Shown here: positions 48,255 through 59,650 of the stretch, piece by piece
How the letters are laid out: each line of letters opens with the position of its first letter
Position numbering within the stretch: the stretch's first letter is position 1
NCBI RefSeq assembly: GCF_000764305.2
Contig: NW_025939233.1
Coordinates: forward strand, 30,590-94,589
Source of the DNA: Hyalella azteca
Taxonomy: Eukaryota > Arthropoda > Malacostraca > Amphipoda > Hyalellidae
DNA length: 64,000 nt
Reading direction: 5' to 3'
Notes under the pieces: generated by a model
Databases searched by the model: none
Told to the model about the DNA's origin: nothing
The model's input: only the letters and a program-made list of their open reading frames with translations
Made by a program: the position numbers and the translations under genes

Positions 48255-50065
48255 CAACAATTCAACACTCCTCCACTGCTTCAGAGTGATGCTTGCCCAG
48301 GCTCCACATCCCACAACGGTAGAGTACCGTTGCAGTCACGCCCGCGCCTCGCCTGCACTCTCATCTCGTTACCCAGAACTGAATGATGGATGAGTAAGAG
48401 GCGGCACCCGCGCGGTATCCTAACTACCAAGCACGGCACCGTAATGACGGTTAATTTAAATCAAAATCATAGGCTTTATCCATTATAGGGAACGCCGGCG
48501 TGACCATCGCTTTCTTCGGCCGTTATATAATAAATCCTGCGTTATGTTCGAATTGAAAGTTGTGCTTCACATGTCGATGCATCAATGGGATATGGTCTCG
48601 GGTTTATCAACTCTATCATAATAATCTACTATAATAATGTCTAGAAAAAAAATTTTCTTGGCGTACGTTAGTGTTGTATTAGCCAGAATTTTTCAGAAAT
48701 ATAGCCAAGTTTCTTAACATTAAAATTAGTTTAATCATTAAGTTTTACGTGGCACTTAACAAATTTGAATCTCTTGAGGGTTTTCCTCATTCCATTTAGA
48801 CTTTGAGGCACCAAGTGTCACAACATTTAGAGAGATTCCTTCAACCGAAAAGCCTGCCTTGATTGCACGCAGCTCGATTTCATAGGCGACATTCAATTAT
48901 TGTGTTTGTTAAGGTTCTTTTTCCATGTAATTAACACATTTCTTGAAATAATAATGGTACATCTCTTTGATATGCAATTAATTTGTGTGTAACGGCCCCG
49001 TTTGCGTTTCTTATTATAATTAGTTTTACATTCAGTTTCTGAATTTATTCCCTTCGTATAGATAACTCAAAACGCAATTTATGAACATTTAGTGCTAACG
49101 CATTGTCGTCAACGATGTTGTAATCGCTACATCCATTGCATTATGTCTTTCTTATATATAGTCGGTATTTTTTGCGCCTTATTTGTATTTTTCTCTAAAA
49201 CTAATAATTATAACTTTTACACCAAGAAAATTGTTCCAGGATAAAAGTTTTCGTTCTGTATCGGTATAATTCTTATGTTTGGAGTATATAATATACCCCG
49301 TCAGCTTACACATCTATAAATGCTCCGCCAGTTTACGCTCGTCAAATATTGAAGTCTTTTTTATCCTTCACGATACGACTGAAGCTAACTGATCACCCAG
49401 TTCATAGTGAACAAAAACGTGGAGAGCTTGGCGTGCAGCGCAAAGTAATCCAAATATTCTAAGCTTGGTCTCATTTATGCCCTCTTGGTATATGCATCCA
49501 AAAGTCTTGGAGTGTTCACCAAGGATTTAGAAGCTGAGAAAGCGGCTAGTAAATCTTTCGTATATTCAATGAAAATGTTTCGTTGACTAGTATCAGTTTA
49601 AGATATTTTATAGAGCACATATACAGTTAGCTGTAAATCAAATGTACATGAAAAGTATCGGAGCATAGGGAACGAGAAAACGACAGAAGTAAAAATGAAA
49701 AACAACAAACTCACAATTTCAAGAGGATCAGTACATGTACGCGTTATTCAGACTTGGACCGTGTAGGAATGAGTCCATGAATAACTGAACTCTGAATGTT
49801 TAAAAGTCTGCATTAAGCGACTCCACCTGGATAATGAACTTTAACTCTTGCAGACTAACTATTTATGTTGATTAATATTTCTATGATCATTAAAAACACG
49901 GCGCTTGAAGATAACTCATTCCTGACATTGTTAACGTAACAAACCCTAAATCGATTTTCTCACAGGAAGTTTAGTTTTTCGTCCATGCGTTTAATTCAGC
50001 ATTTACAGACTCACGACAAAGATCGAGCAACGCCTCCTGAGCTGAGAGGAATTTGAGGTGCGTTG
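48255..50065 (+). repeat. Duplicated segment, copy 1
   Basis: This segment aligns with 50819-53777. Its first ~230 bp (caacactcctccactgcttc onward) are nearly identical to copy 2. Similarity then falls but stays colinear to gatcgagcaacgcc...gctgag near 50030-50045. Copy 1 lacks the ~1.1 kb present in copy 2 at about 51593-52715, and it lacks the inverted arms that flank copy 2. A possible decayed coding patch on the minus strand (DLLA.FSASKSLVNT.RLLDA) occurs in both copies (about 49400-49560 and 53100-53270), but copy 1 has a stop and a frameshift. Confidence 0.88.
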
Positions 50066-50272
50066 GAGAAATTTTGTGTCAGAAACTGGCGATCATTTTC
50101 TGGATTAATAACAAAAGGTTTGCCTCAAATGTCAATTTTTTTCAATTGAAAAAATGTGATTAAGTCGACGTAAACACATTAGAAAAATTCAATTTTCCTT
50201 AGAAAATACGTCAATTAAGCTTATGTTGATTGATTCACAACTGCAAATAGACACGATCGCGTTCAATGCCAG

Positions 50273-50818
50273 TTTTTATTACAACACTTCTCTTCAACTT
50301 CACTTCTTGTTTGTCTGTCTGTCTATCTGCTACAAATCTTATAATCGAAATTTAACACACTTGTACTTATCCTATCGATCTGAAATTTAGCACACTTGCG
50401 TAAAGTGTGCAAAACAATGATAAAAATTAATTTTATCAAAACAATGATAAAAAGACAATGCATGAATCAAATTATGAAATAAATGATTCTAAAAATTAAT
50501 TTTTTTTTAATATTAAAAAAATTTGAAAAAATAATTTTGTCAGCTACAAATCTTACAACTGATATTTGACACACTTTTACCTGTCCAATTGATCTGAAAT
50601 TTTGCACACGTGTGTGAAATCGGAGGCAATGCATGAATCAATTGGCAGAATAAATAAAATTTGCAACAAAATTTTATATATTAAAAAAGTGAAAAATTAA
50701 TTTTTTTAATATTCGAAAATAAAATGAGAAATTCATTGTACATCTTTAACATTGGAGACACTGGATTCTTTAGAAGTGTTGTCTTTAAAAAGTAATTTTT
50801 AAACGTATATTATTTCAC
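50273..50818 (+). repeat. Left inverted arm
   Basis: Inverted partner of 54052-54522. It includes gtctgtctgtctatctgcta and two ~214-bp subrepeats with (c/t)tat..gatctgaaat.t.gcacac. Confidence 0.88.
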
Positions 50819-53777
50819 AACATTTCAACACTCCTCCACTGCTTCAGAGTGATGCTTGCCCAGGCTCCACATCCCACAACGGTAGAGTACCGTTCCAGTC
50901 ACGCCCGCGCCTCGCCTGCACTCTCATCTCGTTACCCAGAACTGAATGATGGATGAGTAAGAGGCGGCACCCGCGCGGTATCCTAACTACCAAGCACGGC
51001 ACCGTAATGACGGTTAATTTAAATCAAACTCATAGGCTTTATCCATTATGGAACGCCGGCGTGACCATCGCTTTTATTGGCCGTTATCCTATAAATCCTG
51101 CGTCATATAAGAATTGAAACTTGTGCTTCACGTAAGCTCGATGCATCAATGTGATTTGGTCTTAGGTTTATCGACTATATGACGATATTTTACGATAATA
51201 ATAGGTAGAAAAATAATATTCTTGCGAACGTTAGTTTTGTATTAGACAGTATTTATCGGAAATATAGCCAGTTCTTAACGTAAACATTAGTTTGATCATT
51301 ATGATTGTTGTGGCACTTGAAAATTTTGAAGATCAGGAGGGTTTTCCTCTTCCGATTTAGACTTATATAGAGGCACCAAGTGTCACAAAATTAAGAGAGA
51401 TTCCTTCAACTGCCTTGCCTTCAAAATCCTGCCTTCATTATACGCAGTTCTAAAATGCAAAGACGGCATTTGATTATTGTGTTTGATAAGGTTCTGTTTC
51501 TAGATAATCAATACATTTTTTGAAATATCAATGATACATCTCTTGGATTTGCACAACGGCTTTGTTTGAGCTCTCTGTTATTAGTGTTAGAATTTATTAT
51601 CTAATTACGTCATTGTTTATACGCTTAAAGTTAGTTGCGTGTTAGGAGCCGAAGTCGACGCTCATTAGATCGATCGTGATTATCATTACTTTAACCTTAC
51701 CTCTGTGAAGACCTACTCAAGCCGATCGAATCACGAATCGTGTTAAATCATGCTATCTGTAACTTAATTTGAGTTTTGTTCCATTTAAATGCATGTTAGC
51801 ACTTCTGTGTTCGCTGGTTTAAGATCTTCTTGAACTGGCTTCTCGCCAGGGGTTGAAACCTGGAGGGTTATCGGCTCCTTGGATCTTTGGAGTTTAACAT
51901 ATTTTTTTATCACTTGCCTTAGTGCTGTGAATTAACCTGTATGCTTGAATGCGCTGAAATCTACTCAAATACGAGCGAACGCTCCTTATTCTGTTTTCTC
52001 TATTTCCTTTCTCATGGTTCTCTCTTGAACTCTTGATTCATCAACTGGAAGAACTCTTGTCTATAGGGATCATCAACTGAAACAAAAAGATTCGTCAATT
52101 TGATCATTTTACAATAGTAATTCATAATTTATTCGCTCTTTTTACTGAAACGAACGGTGTTACACCTTAAATTGATTTTGAAAATAGGTTCTAACTTCTT
52201 TTCTACTTTATCCAGATAATAATCCACCCAGTCCCCGTAACGTGCAACTTCGCCCTGCAAACCTGTCAGCTTGCTTCATCACGTGTACCTGCCACTACAT
52301 TATTTCTTTATGTAAACCGCTATTTGATGGTTAGGATGGAGAGATAGACGTTGAACTTGCGTTATAGTGCCTCATTCCAATTTAAGTGCGGTCTGCGGAC
52401 CCTGTGGCTTACAGCATTTGTAAGAAGTGATGGTATGGGCTTAAATCATTGGTGTAGGAGCTATTGGGCGTAATCCGTTTGGAGTATCAGCTTGTGGGCG
52501 GAGGCATTGCTTGTTTCAAGTTAATTTAAATATTTTTATTTTCACTCCTTGATTTCTCCACTTCTACTGATAACAGCCAATTTCCCCTGCAATGCACATT
52601 ACTACTACGGTTACCTGTTCTTTAATTGACCGCTGTTTACCCACTTCGTTTGACGTTAAATAATGTTTCTCAGTTCTCATTAACTTCTTTTATTTGCTCA
52701 TGCCATGAAATTCAATATTAGTTTTACCTTCAGTTTCAGAATTTATTTATTGTGAACAATGAATACGCAATTTAAAAACATTTACTGCAGACGCAATGTT
52801 GTCAACGACGTTGCAAATCCATTGCACTATGTCTTATTAATTTTTACTCGGTATTTTTTGTGCGTTATTTGTATTTTTCTCTAAAACAAATTAAAACAAA
52901 TTTTCTCTAAAACAAACAAACAAACTGCGATTTTTGGCAACCAGAAGAATAGTTCTTGGATAAAAGTTATAGTTCGGTATCGGTATAATTCTTATATTGG
53001 AGTATGTAATACCCCGTCGGCTGTCACGTCTACAAGTTCGGCGAGTTTACGGTCGTCCAATGTTGAAGTCTTTTTTATCTTTCATGATACTACCGAAGCT
53101 AACTGATCACTCAGTTCCTTGTGAACAAAAACGCCGAGGGCTTGGCGTGCAGCGCAGAAATTACCTAAGTATTCTACTCTTTGTCTCATTACTGTACTCT
53201 GGGCAAATGCATCCAGAAGTCTTGAAGTGTTCACCAAGGATTTAGAAGCAGAGAATAAGGCAAGTAAATCCTTCATACTGTATATTCAATGAAAACGTTT
53301 GGTTGACTAGTATCAGTTCAAGATATTTTATAGAGCACAAGTACAGTTAGCTGTAAAATCAAATATACATCAAAGAGATCGAAACATAAGGAACGAGAAA
53401 ACGACAGAAGCAAAATGAAAACCAACAAACTTACAATTTCAATGGGATCTGTACATGTACGCGTTATTAAGACTCGGAGTGTTGGAATGAGTCCATAATT
53501 AACTGGATGCTTAAATGACTGCATTAGGCGACTCCACCTGAAGAATGTACTAAACTCACGCAGACTAACTATTTATGCTGATTAATATTACCACGATCGT
53601 TAAAAACACGGCACTCGAAGATAACCCAATCCTGATAGTGTTGACGGTAACAATCCCTAAAGCGATTTTTTGGCAGGAAGTTTGGTTTTCGTCTAATGCC
53701 TTTCTTTCTGCATTTACAGTCTCACGACAACGATCGAGCAACGCCTTCTGAGCTGAGAAGGAGTTGCGGTGCCGTGG
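50819..53777 (+). repeat. Duplicated segment, copy 2
   Basis: Colinear with 48255-50065 but carrying about 1.1 kb more (roughly 51593-52715), which I cannot identify. The minus-strand frame 53082-53276 (64 codons) lies in the conserved part and is intact here but broken in copy 1. Substitutions between the copies change many residues, which argues against a maintained protein. Confidence 0.85.
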
Positions 53778-54051
53778 AGAGTCATCAAGATCGCATCAGT
53801 GGCTTACTGAACCTGATCAGCGAGGGAACATTTCACTTTGCTTGATCACGGTTCATAGTTCGCAGGAACGTCGCTCACAAACACTCCCGTTCTGGACGAC
53901 TGGCGACAGGAATTTCACGAAAACCACCAAATGTATTGAAAAATATTTGGTCATACACGGCATCTTGAATATTCGGCTTCTTTAAGAAAATTCAAGGAGA
54001 GGCATGAAGTTCAAACATAACATTGTAAGCCCTTCTGATGGCTATCTGAGG
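53778..54051. other. Non-duplicated segment before the right arm
   Basis: These ~270 bp lie between the end of copy 2 and the right inverted arm. A short plus frame (53764-53985) crosses them; it is not recognised. Confidence 0.5.
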
Positions 54052-54522
54052 TAAAACAATATACGTTCAAAAATTACTTTTTAAAGACAACACTTCTTAA
54101 GAATCCAGTGTCTCCAATGTTAAAGATAAACAATGAATTTCTCATTTTATTTTCGAATAAGAAAAAAATGAATTTTCAATTTTTTTAATATATATTTTCT
54201 TAAATTATTTATTCTGTCAATTGATTCATGCATTGCCTCCGACTTCACACAAATGTGCAAAATTTCAGAACAATTGGACAGGTAAAAGTCTGTCAAATAT
54301 CAATTATAAGATTTGTAGCTGACAAAATTATTATTGTAATTTTTTTAATGTTGGAAAAAAATTTTTATTCCTAAAATCATTTGTTTTGTCATTTGATTCA
54401 AGCATTGTCTCCAACTTTACCCAGGTGTGCAAAATTTCAGATCGATAGGATAAGTAGAAAGTTATTAAATTTCGATTGTAGCAGACAGACAAACAGACAA
54501 AGAAGAAGTGTTGTAATAAAAT
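54052..54522 (-). repeat. Right inverted arm
   Basis: Reverse complement of the left arm with a number of substitutions and indels. It ends in agacagacaaacagac and ttgtaataaaa. Confidence 0.88.
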
Positions 54523-54531
54523 AGACGATCG

Positions 54532-55510
54532 AAAGTCTAAACTTGCATCAGTAAGAAAGCATTAATTAATTAAGCTCAGTTTTGATTCGAAAGGTAATTC
54601 ATTCCCTTAACCAATTTTTTTAACTACCCACAGTTGACCTGTAGAATATTCGCTGTAGACAAATAATGAGGCGCATCATCTCGTATCCTCAAGAAGGCAG
54701 GGCTATCATTTCGCTGCTTGTCGCTCGCTGTGCGTCCCGCGGCAGCTTGAAAAAAATGTCCGCGTTTGTTCAGTGGCGCTAACGGGCCTCACATGTCGTT
54801 AGTTACCCATTAGCTCTTTAGTGAGCAGCACCAGAACATAATTGTTTTATAGAAACATTCAATTATCAAAGTTGGCGTGCTCTACAATTTAGTGAACCAA
54901 TAATATATTCGAATCCAAATTATGGGTTGCTTGTAACCTTACTTCTGCAATGATTTGGTCAGGACGTCGGTGCGGATTTTGACTCTCAATTCACAGAATT
55001 TTATACATTATTTGTTAATTTTGAGCCTAATCTCTGAACAAAACTAATCTAATATTCAAATCATTAGTTATTAACTTTCTTTGATGATAAGAAAATACTT
55101 CGTCTACATGTACAAGATCGAAAGTTTGCAAACTGTGACAAATGTAGTCAAATTTACTGAAAGATATTTGTTACTGAACCATCCTATAGTGATCCAACGT
55201 AACCGCAGCTTTATATAGATTCTTGTCTGTATACTGTAAAGCTGAGGTCAAGTTACGATACGTTTTCAGCCTGAAAAGCACTCATGTACCCGAAATATTT
55301 TGGACAGAAATTATTTATCATCAAATTAGTGTTGCAGACTCACTGTTCAGAACGCTGTTGCTCTACTCTCTGTCCCTACAAATGTTGCTGTATTCTCTGT
55401 CCCGACAGCTGTTACTGGACCGTCTATCCCGACTTTTGTTGCTAGACATTCTGTTCCTACATGTGCTGCTGTAATTCATGTCCCCACTACTGATGCATAA
55501 AAAACTGGCA
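54532..55510. other. Unannotated stretch
   Basis: A GC-richer patch lies at 54690-54800. At 55360-55470 there is an irregular run of ctgt(c/t)cc(c/t)...ttgctg repeats. No gene is supported. Confidence 0.5.
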
Positions 55511-56990
55511 TAGATTATTAAAAGAAATTTGCAGGAGAACAAATAAATCTTCAATTTAACTTCATTTTATTTATTGTGCAAGCAGTTATAAATTCTTAGG
55601 AATTATTATTTTACAGGCTAGACAGTGAATCCTTTATTTGTCATTTGATTGAGGGTGATTCAGTAATAGTTTCACTCAGTTCGTTTTCTCGTGTAATTAT
55701 ATTCGAGACATTGTAGCGGGCCAGCTGTAGGCCGCACTTTCAACGCAGTGAGTTTTGTTTGCCGCCGCACCTCCCACCAAGACCGAGGAGAACAAATTTT
55801 CTTGGCCAGCAGCTGATCTCAAATTGGCAGCCCGACCTTAGCCTTAACATTGTCGCTCCTAACGTATTTGAATGTAAATCGCCCTATCTAATATATGATC
55901 TTTATTTATTTTTTCACATATATTGTATGAAAATATGTTGAGGCTCAGAATTTCATACAATATTTGAATGTACCTTTAAGCTTATGAATATCCTTTGAAT
56001 TGTTTTAAGTTATGGTCTGCAGGCAGCGCCTCGTGAGCAAACGCTACAGAATCATTCTAACTATCATCCTATAACTGTCATATTCACGTCCAACTAACCA
56101 ACATTTTAGTCCGATTCTTGACAGAAACATACTGAAATTATAACTTGGGCATTATGATGCCCCTGCTTTTCACAGATCAACCCACACGATCATTTCTGAC
56201 TCGTTCACTGTGTTTACCACATTATAGGCGGTAGTTACTTCTATCATAATAAATGTTAATAATTACGAGAGGTTAAAAGCAGGCTACCACGTGGGAGGCC
56301 CACTTAGCTCGCTTCCCAGGAGCACATCAGAGGAAGGATAATCACAGGGCGAGCTCCTATTGCGCTGCAAGTGGCGATGGATGATCTTCGTTCTGTCCAA
56401 CTGTCAAGGTAGCCGCAAGTTTCGATCTTGTAACGCGCGCTTTGTAGTTTTATTTGTATTTTGCATCACGTCTTCACGTCGACTTCCTAAAAGTCGGCCT
56501 CTGTCTAGAAAATTTATCGTTGTGTCTTGTTGACGAAGTGAACACTTGAATGTGATGAGCCGCCAACATATCAATTAAAAATATATAATTTGATTCTTTG
56601 AAGATACGTGTACGGCTACAAATAGAGTGTCTATGCATAATAGCAAATCGTTTTTCGCGATCGATAAATAACAGTAATCTTTTTTGCCACAAATAGTATT
56701 GAACTTTAGGGAGCGCATCTTTTGACTATATGTTTACATTTATTATTTTACATGCAACATAATAAATGTGAGTTAATAAACGCCGACTGAAGAGACCAAA
56801 ATTTCTAGCTGAGTTCAGGAGCGATTCTTTCCTTGGGTTTACTGTACGCGCATGCGTAAGGTGGAAAACTAAATTGTATAAAGTATTATAAATTGTATAA
56901 ATTACCTGTAAGGTGGAAAACTAAAACTAAACTATACTTGTGAAAAATAAATTGTACTTTTATCTCAGTGTAAATATTAGAGCTCATAAG
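55511..56990 (+). repeat. 1480-bp tandem duplication, first unit
   Basis: The unit starting tagattattaaaagaaatt is repeated directly at 56991. Small unrecognised frames (55759-55941 plus; 56474-56692 minus) recur in the second unit simply because the DNA is duplicated. Confidence 0.97.
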
Positions 56991-58472
56991 TAGATTATTA
57001 AAAGAAATTTGCAGGAGAACAAATAAATCTTCAATTTAACTTCATTTTATTTATTGTGCAAGCAGTTATAAATTCTTAGGAATTATTATTTTACAGGCTA
57101 GACAGTGAATCCTTTATTTGTCATTTGATTGAGGGTGATTCAGTAATAGTTTCACTCAGTTCGTTTTCTCGTGTAATTATATTCGAGACATTGTAGCGGG
57201 CCAGCTGTAGGCCGCACTTTCAACGCAGTGAGTTTTGTTTGCCGCCGCACCTCCCACCAAGACCGAGGAGAACAAATTTTCTTGGCCAGCAGCTGATCTC
57301 AAATTGGCAGCCCGACCTTAGCCTTAACATTGTCGCTCCTAACGTATTTGAATGTAAATCGCCCTATCTAATATATGATCTTTATTTATTTTTTCACATA
57401 TATTGTATGAAAATATGTTGTGGCTCAGAATTTCATACAATATTTGAATGTACCTTTAAGCTTATGAATATCCTTTGAATTGTTTTAAGTTATGGTCTGC
57501 AGGCAGCGCCTCGTGAGCAAACGCTACAGCATCATTCTAACTATCATCCTAAAACTGTCATATTCACGTTCAACTAACCAACATTTCAGTCCAATTCTTG
57601 GTAGAAACATACTGAAATTATAACTTGGGCATTATGATGCCCTGCTTTTCACAGATCAACCCACACGATCATTTCTGACTCGGTTCACTGTGTTTACCAC
57701 ATTATAGGTGGTAGTTACTTCTATCATAATAAATGTTAATAATTAGGAGAGGTTAAAAGCAGGCTACCACGTGGGAGGCCCACTTAGCTCGCTTCCCAGG
57801 AGCACATCAGAGGAAGGATAATCACAGGGAGAGCTCCTATTGCGCTGCAAGTGGCGATGGATGATCTTCGTTCTGTCCAACTGTCAAGGTAGCCGCAAGT
57901 TTCGATCTTGTAACGCGCGCTTTGTTGTTTTATTTGTATTTTGCATCACGTCTTCACGTCGACTTCCTAAACGTCGGCCTCTGTCTAGAAAATTTATCGT
58001 TGTGTCTTGTTGACGAAGTGAACACTTGAATGGGATGAGCCGCCAACATATCAATTAAAAATATATAATTTGATTCTTTGAAGATACGTGTACGGCTACA
58101 AATAGATTGTCTATGCATAATAGCAAATCGTTTTTCGCGATCGATAAATAACAGTAATCTTTTTTGCCACAAATAGTATTTGAACTATAGGGAGCGCATC
58201 TTTTGACTATTTGTTTACATTTATTATTTTATATGCAACATAATAAATGTGAGCTAATAAACGCCGACTGAAGAGACCAAAATTTTCTAGCTGAGTTCAG
58301 GAGCGATTCTTTCCTTGGGTTTACTGTACGCGCATGCGTAAGGTGGAAAACTAAATTGTATAAAGTATTATAAATTGTATAAATTGCCTGTAAGGTGGAA
58401 AACTAAAACTAAACTATACTTGTGAAAAATAAATTGTACTTTTATCTCAGTGTAAATATTAGAGCTCATAAG
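56991..58472 (+). repeat. 1480-bp tandem duplication, second unit
   Basis: Colinear with the first unit and differing by roughly 20 scattered substitutions and single-base indels (for example ccccctgc versus ccctgc, and tcgttcactg versus tcggttcactg). The duplication is therefore recent. The junction between units carries no target-site duplication or inverted end, so unequal exchange or uncollapsed haplotypes fit better than transposition. Confidence 0.95.
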
Positions 58473-59111
58473 TTAACGTTTAGCCGAGATTTGGAGGTAT
58501 AAAAAAGTACTATTGGCTACGATATAAATTATTGAACTCATTTATAGTTGCCGCTATCTCTTAAACGCAGTATTCCACTAAGTATAATTATCTTTTTACC
58601 GAGGCCATGTGTTTTACCTTGGCTATTAACAGTGAACACACAGTAAAGGATTCACTACCAACGGCGTAGTAGTTCGGATTTTGCCTGCAGGCTCTTTGGT
58701 TTATGACACGTTTTTCTAGCTGAGATGTCTGCTCATGGGAGCTTGCATACCATCTTTTGCCACGTCACTGTGGCCTTGTTTGGGAGCCTGTGTCATCTTA
58801 GGGGTTCGTGATAGATTAAAATTTATATTTCACTTCATGCTACTGAGAGTAAGGCTAAATTTAACATCTAAATTGAATATTAACTTTCTGAGGTATGATA
58901 TGGGATTTCTTGTGCCTTTTGTCAAAGTTTGAGATTTTTGAGACAAAGGAGAAATTTTTGAATACTTCAATTTCAATAATTAAAATGGGGCAATTGTGGA
59001 TAATAATTATTATTCTTTCACTCTGACCGTATACCAGTGTTAAAATCGCTTGACTATCTGAATCGCAAATTTGAAAAGGAATTAAAAAAATAAAACTAAC
59101 AAAAAATATCA
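58473..59111. other. Unannotated stretch
   Basis: No gene or repeat is supported. The minus-strand frame 58861-59112 is A+T-rich and lies downstream of the Penelope-like relic. Confidence 0.5.
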
Positions 59112-59650
59112 TAATATTTTTATTAAAGAAAACATTTCGGAGTTCAACTCTTTCGATAGTTTTACAGTCCTAGAACGTAGGCACAAATAACTAATAATCC
59201 AAAATTCACAGACAGATTTGAAAACCTAAATTGACAAATAAAAGACGAATCAACTGAAAATAAACATAAGTAGACTGGCCTACCTACTTACGATCATGAG
59301 AGGATAAGAACTGAGTGTGGCTCTCAAGCTAGGCTTCTGTTTGAAATTAAATGAGGGTTCTGGAATTTGTGAATCAGAAACCCGGTTATAGAAAATAAAA
59401 TTTTTAAGTCGCCATCGAAGAAAGGGACACCACACTGCTCGGCATGAACTGGGACAGCTAAATGATGAGCTTGTTTACAAAGATTTTCTTATCGTTAATT
59501 TCGCACTTCATGCTCTGCAGTGTATACTAAAAGTTGCGTAACGTCTTACCGACGTACGCTGTTGCGCATTGCTCACAACTGCATTTGTAGATCAGCGAAT
59601 TGCTCTGCCCGGGTCTCAACGGACGCGCTCGCTGACGTGTGACGTCAGCT
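59112..59650 (-). mobile_element. Penelope-like retroelement relic (3' part)
   Basis: On the minus strand the region opens with the start of a GIY-YIG endonuclease, the C-terminal domain typical of Penelope-like elements. It then runs through about 400 bp of stop-rich sequence. At 59131-59160 it ends in a motif resembling a degenerate hammerhead (ctatcgaaagagttgaactc, then cgaaatgtt). Reverse transcriptase sequence is not found upstream. The relic is too decayed to relate firmly to the fragment at 16.4 kb. Confidence 0.5.
59545..59640 (-). pseudogene. GIY-YIG endonuclease start (Penelope-like), truncated
   Basis: The minus-strand frame reads ARPLRPGQSNSLIYKCSC, then EQCATAYVGKTLRNF and a stop near 59538. 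I-Y-K-C-x-C-x-x-C followed by A-Y-V-G-K-T-x-R matches the GIY-YIG domain of Penelope-like elements, including the paired cysteines before the Y-V-G signature. The catalytic Arg and Glu that should follow are lost to the stop. Another GIY-YIG protein is possible, but the repeat context favours a retroelement. Confidence 0.62.

Larger units (their letters stand above)
50253..54531. mobile_element. Candidate large foldback-like element
   Basis: Inverted arms of about 546 bp (50273-50818) and 471 bp (54052-54522) enclose 3.2 kb. The arms share long blocks: ttttattacaacacttct, cttatcctatcgatctgaaat, ggagacactggattctt and gtctttaaaaagtaattttt. Each arm shows internal repetition; the left has gctacaaatctta at 50329 and 50543, a 214-bp period. 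The heptamer ACGATCG lies in direct orientation outside both arms (50253-50259 and 54525-54531) and could be a target-site duplication, but the left side has 13 extra bases before arm similarity starts. The interior is copy 2 of the neighbouring duplication and has no recognisable transposase. Confidence 0.6.

Noticed and set aside
53082..53276. Minus-strand 64-codon frame shared by both duplicated copies
   Set aside because: Copy 1 has a stop and a frameshift, and substitutions are not biased to silent sites, so a maintained protein is unlikely.
55759..57478. Identical short frames in both 1480-bp units as evidence of a conserved gene
   Set aside because: The DNA itself is nearly identical throughout, so preservation of the frames carries no information.
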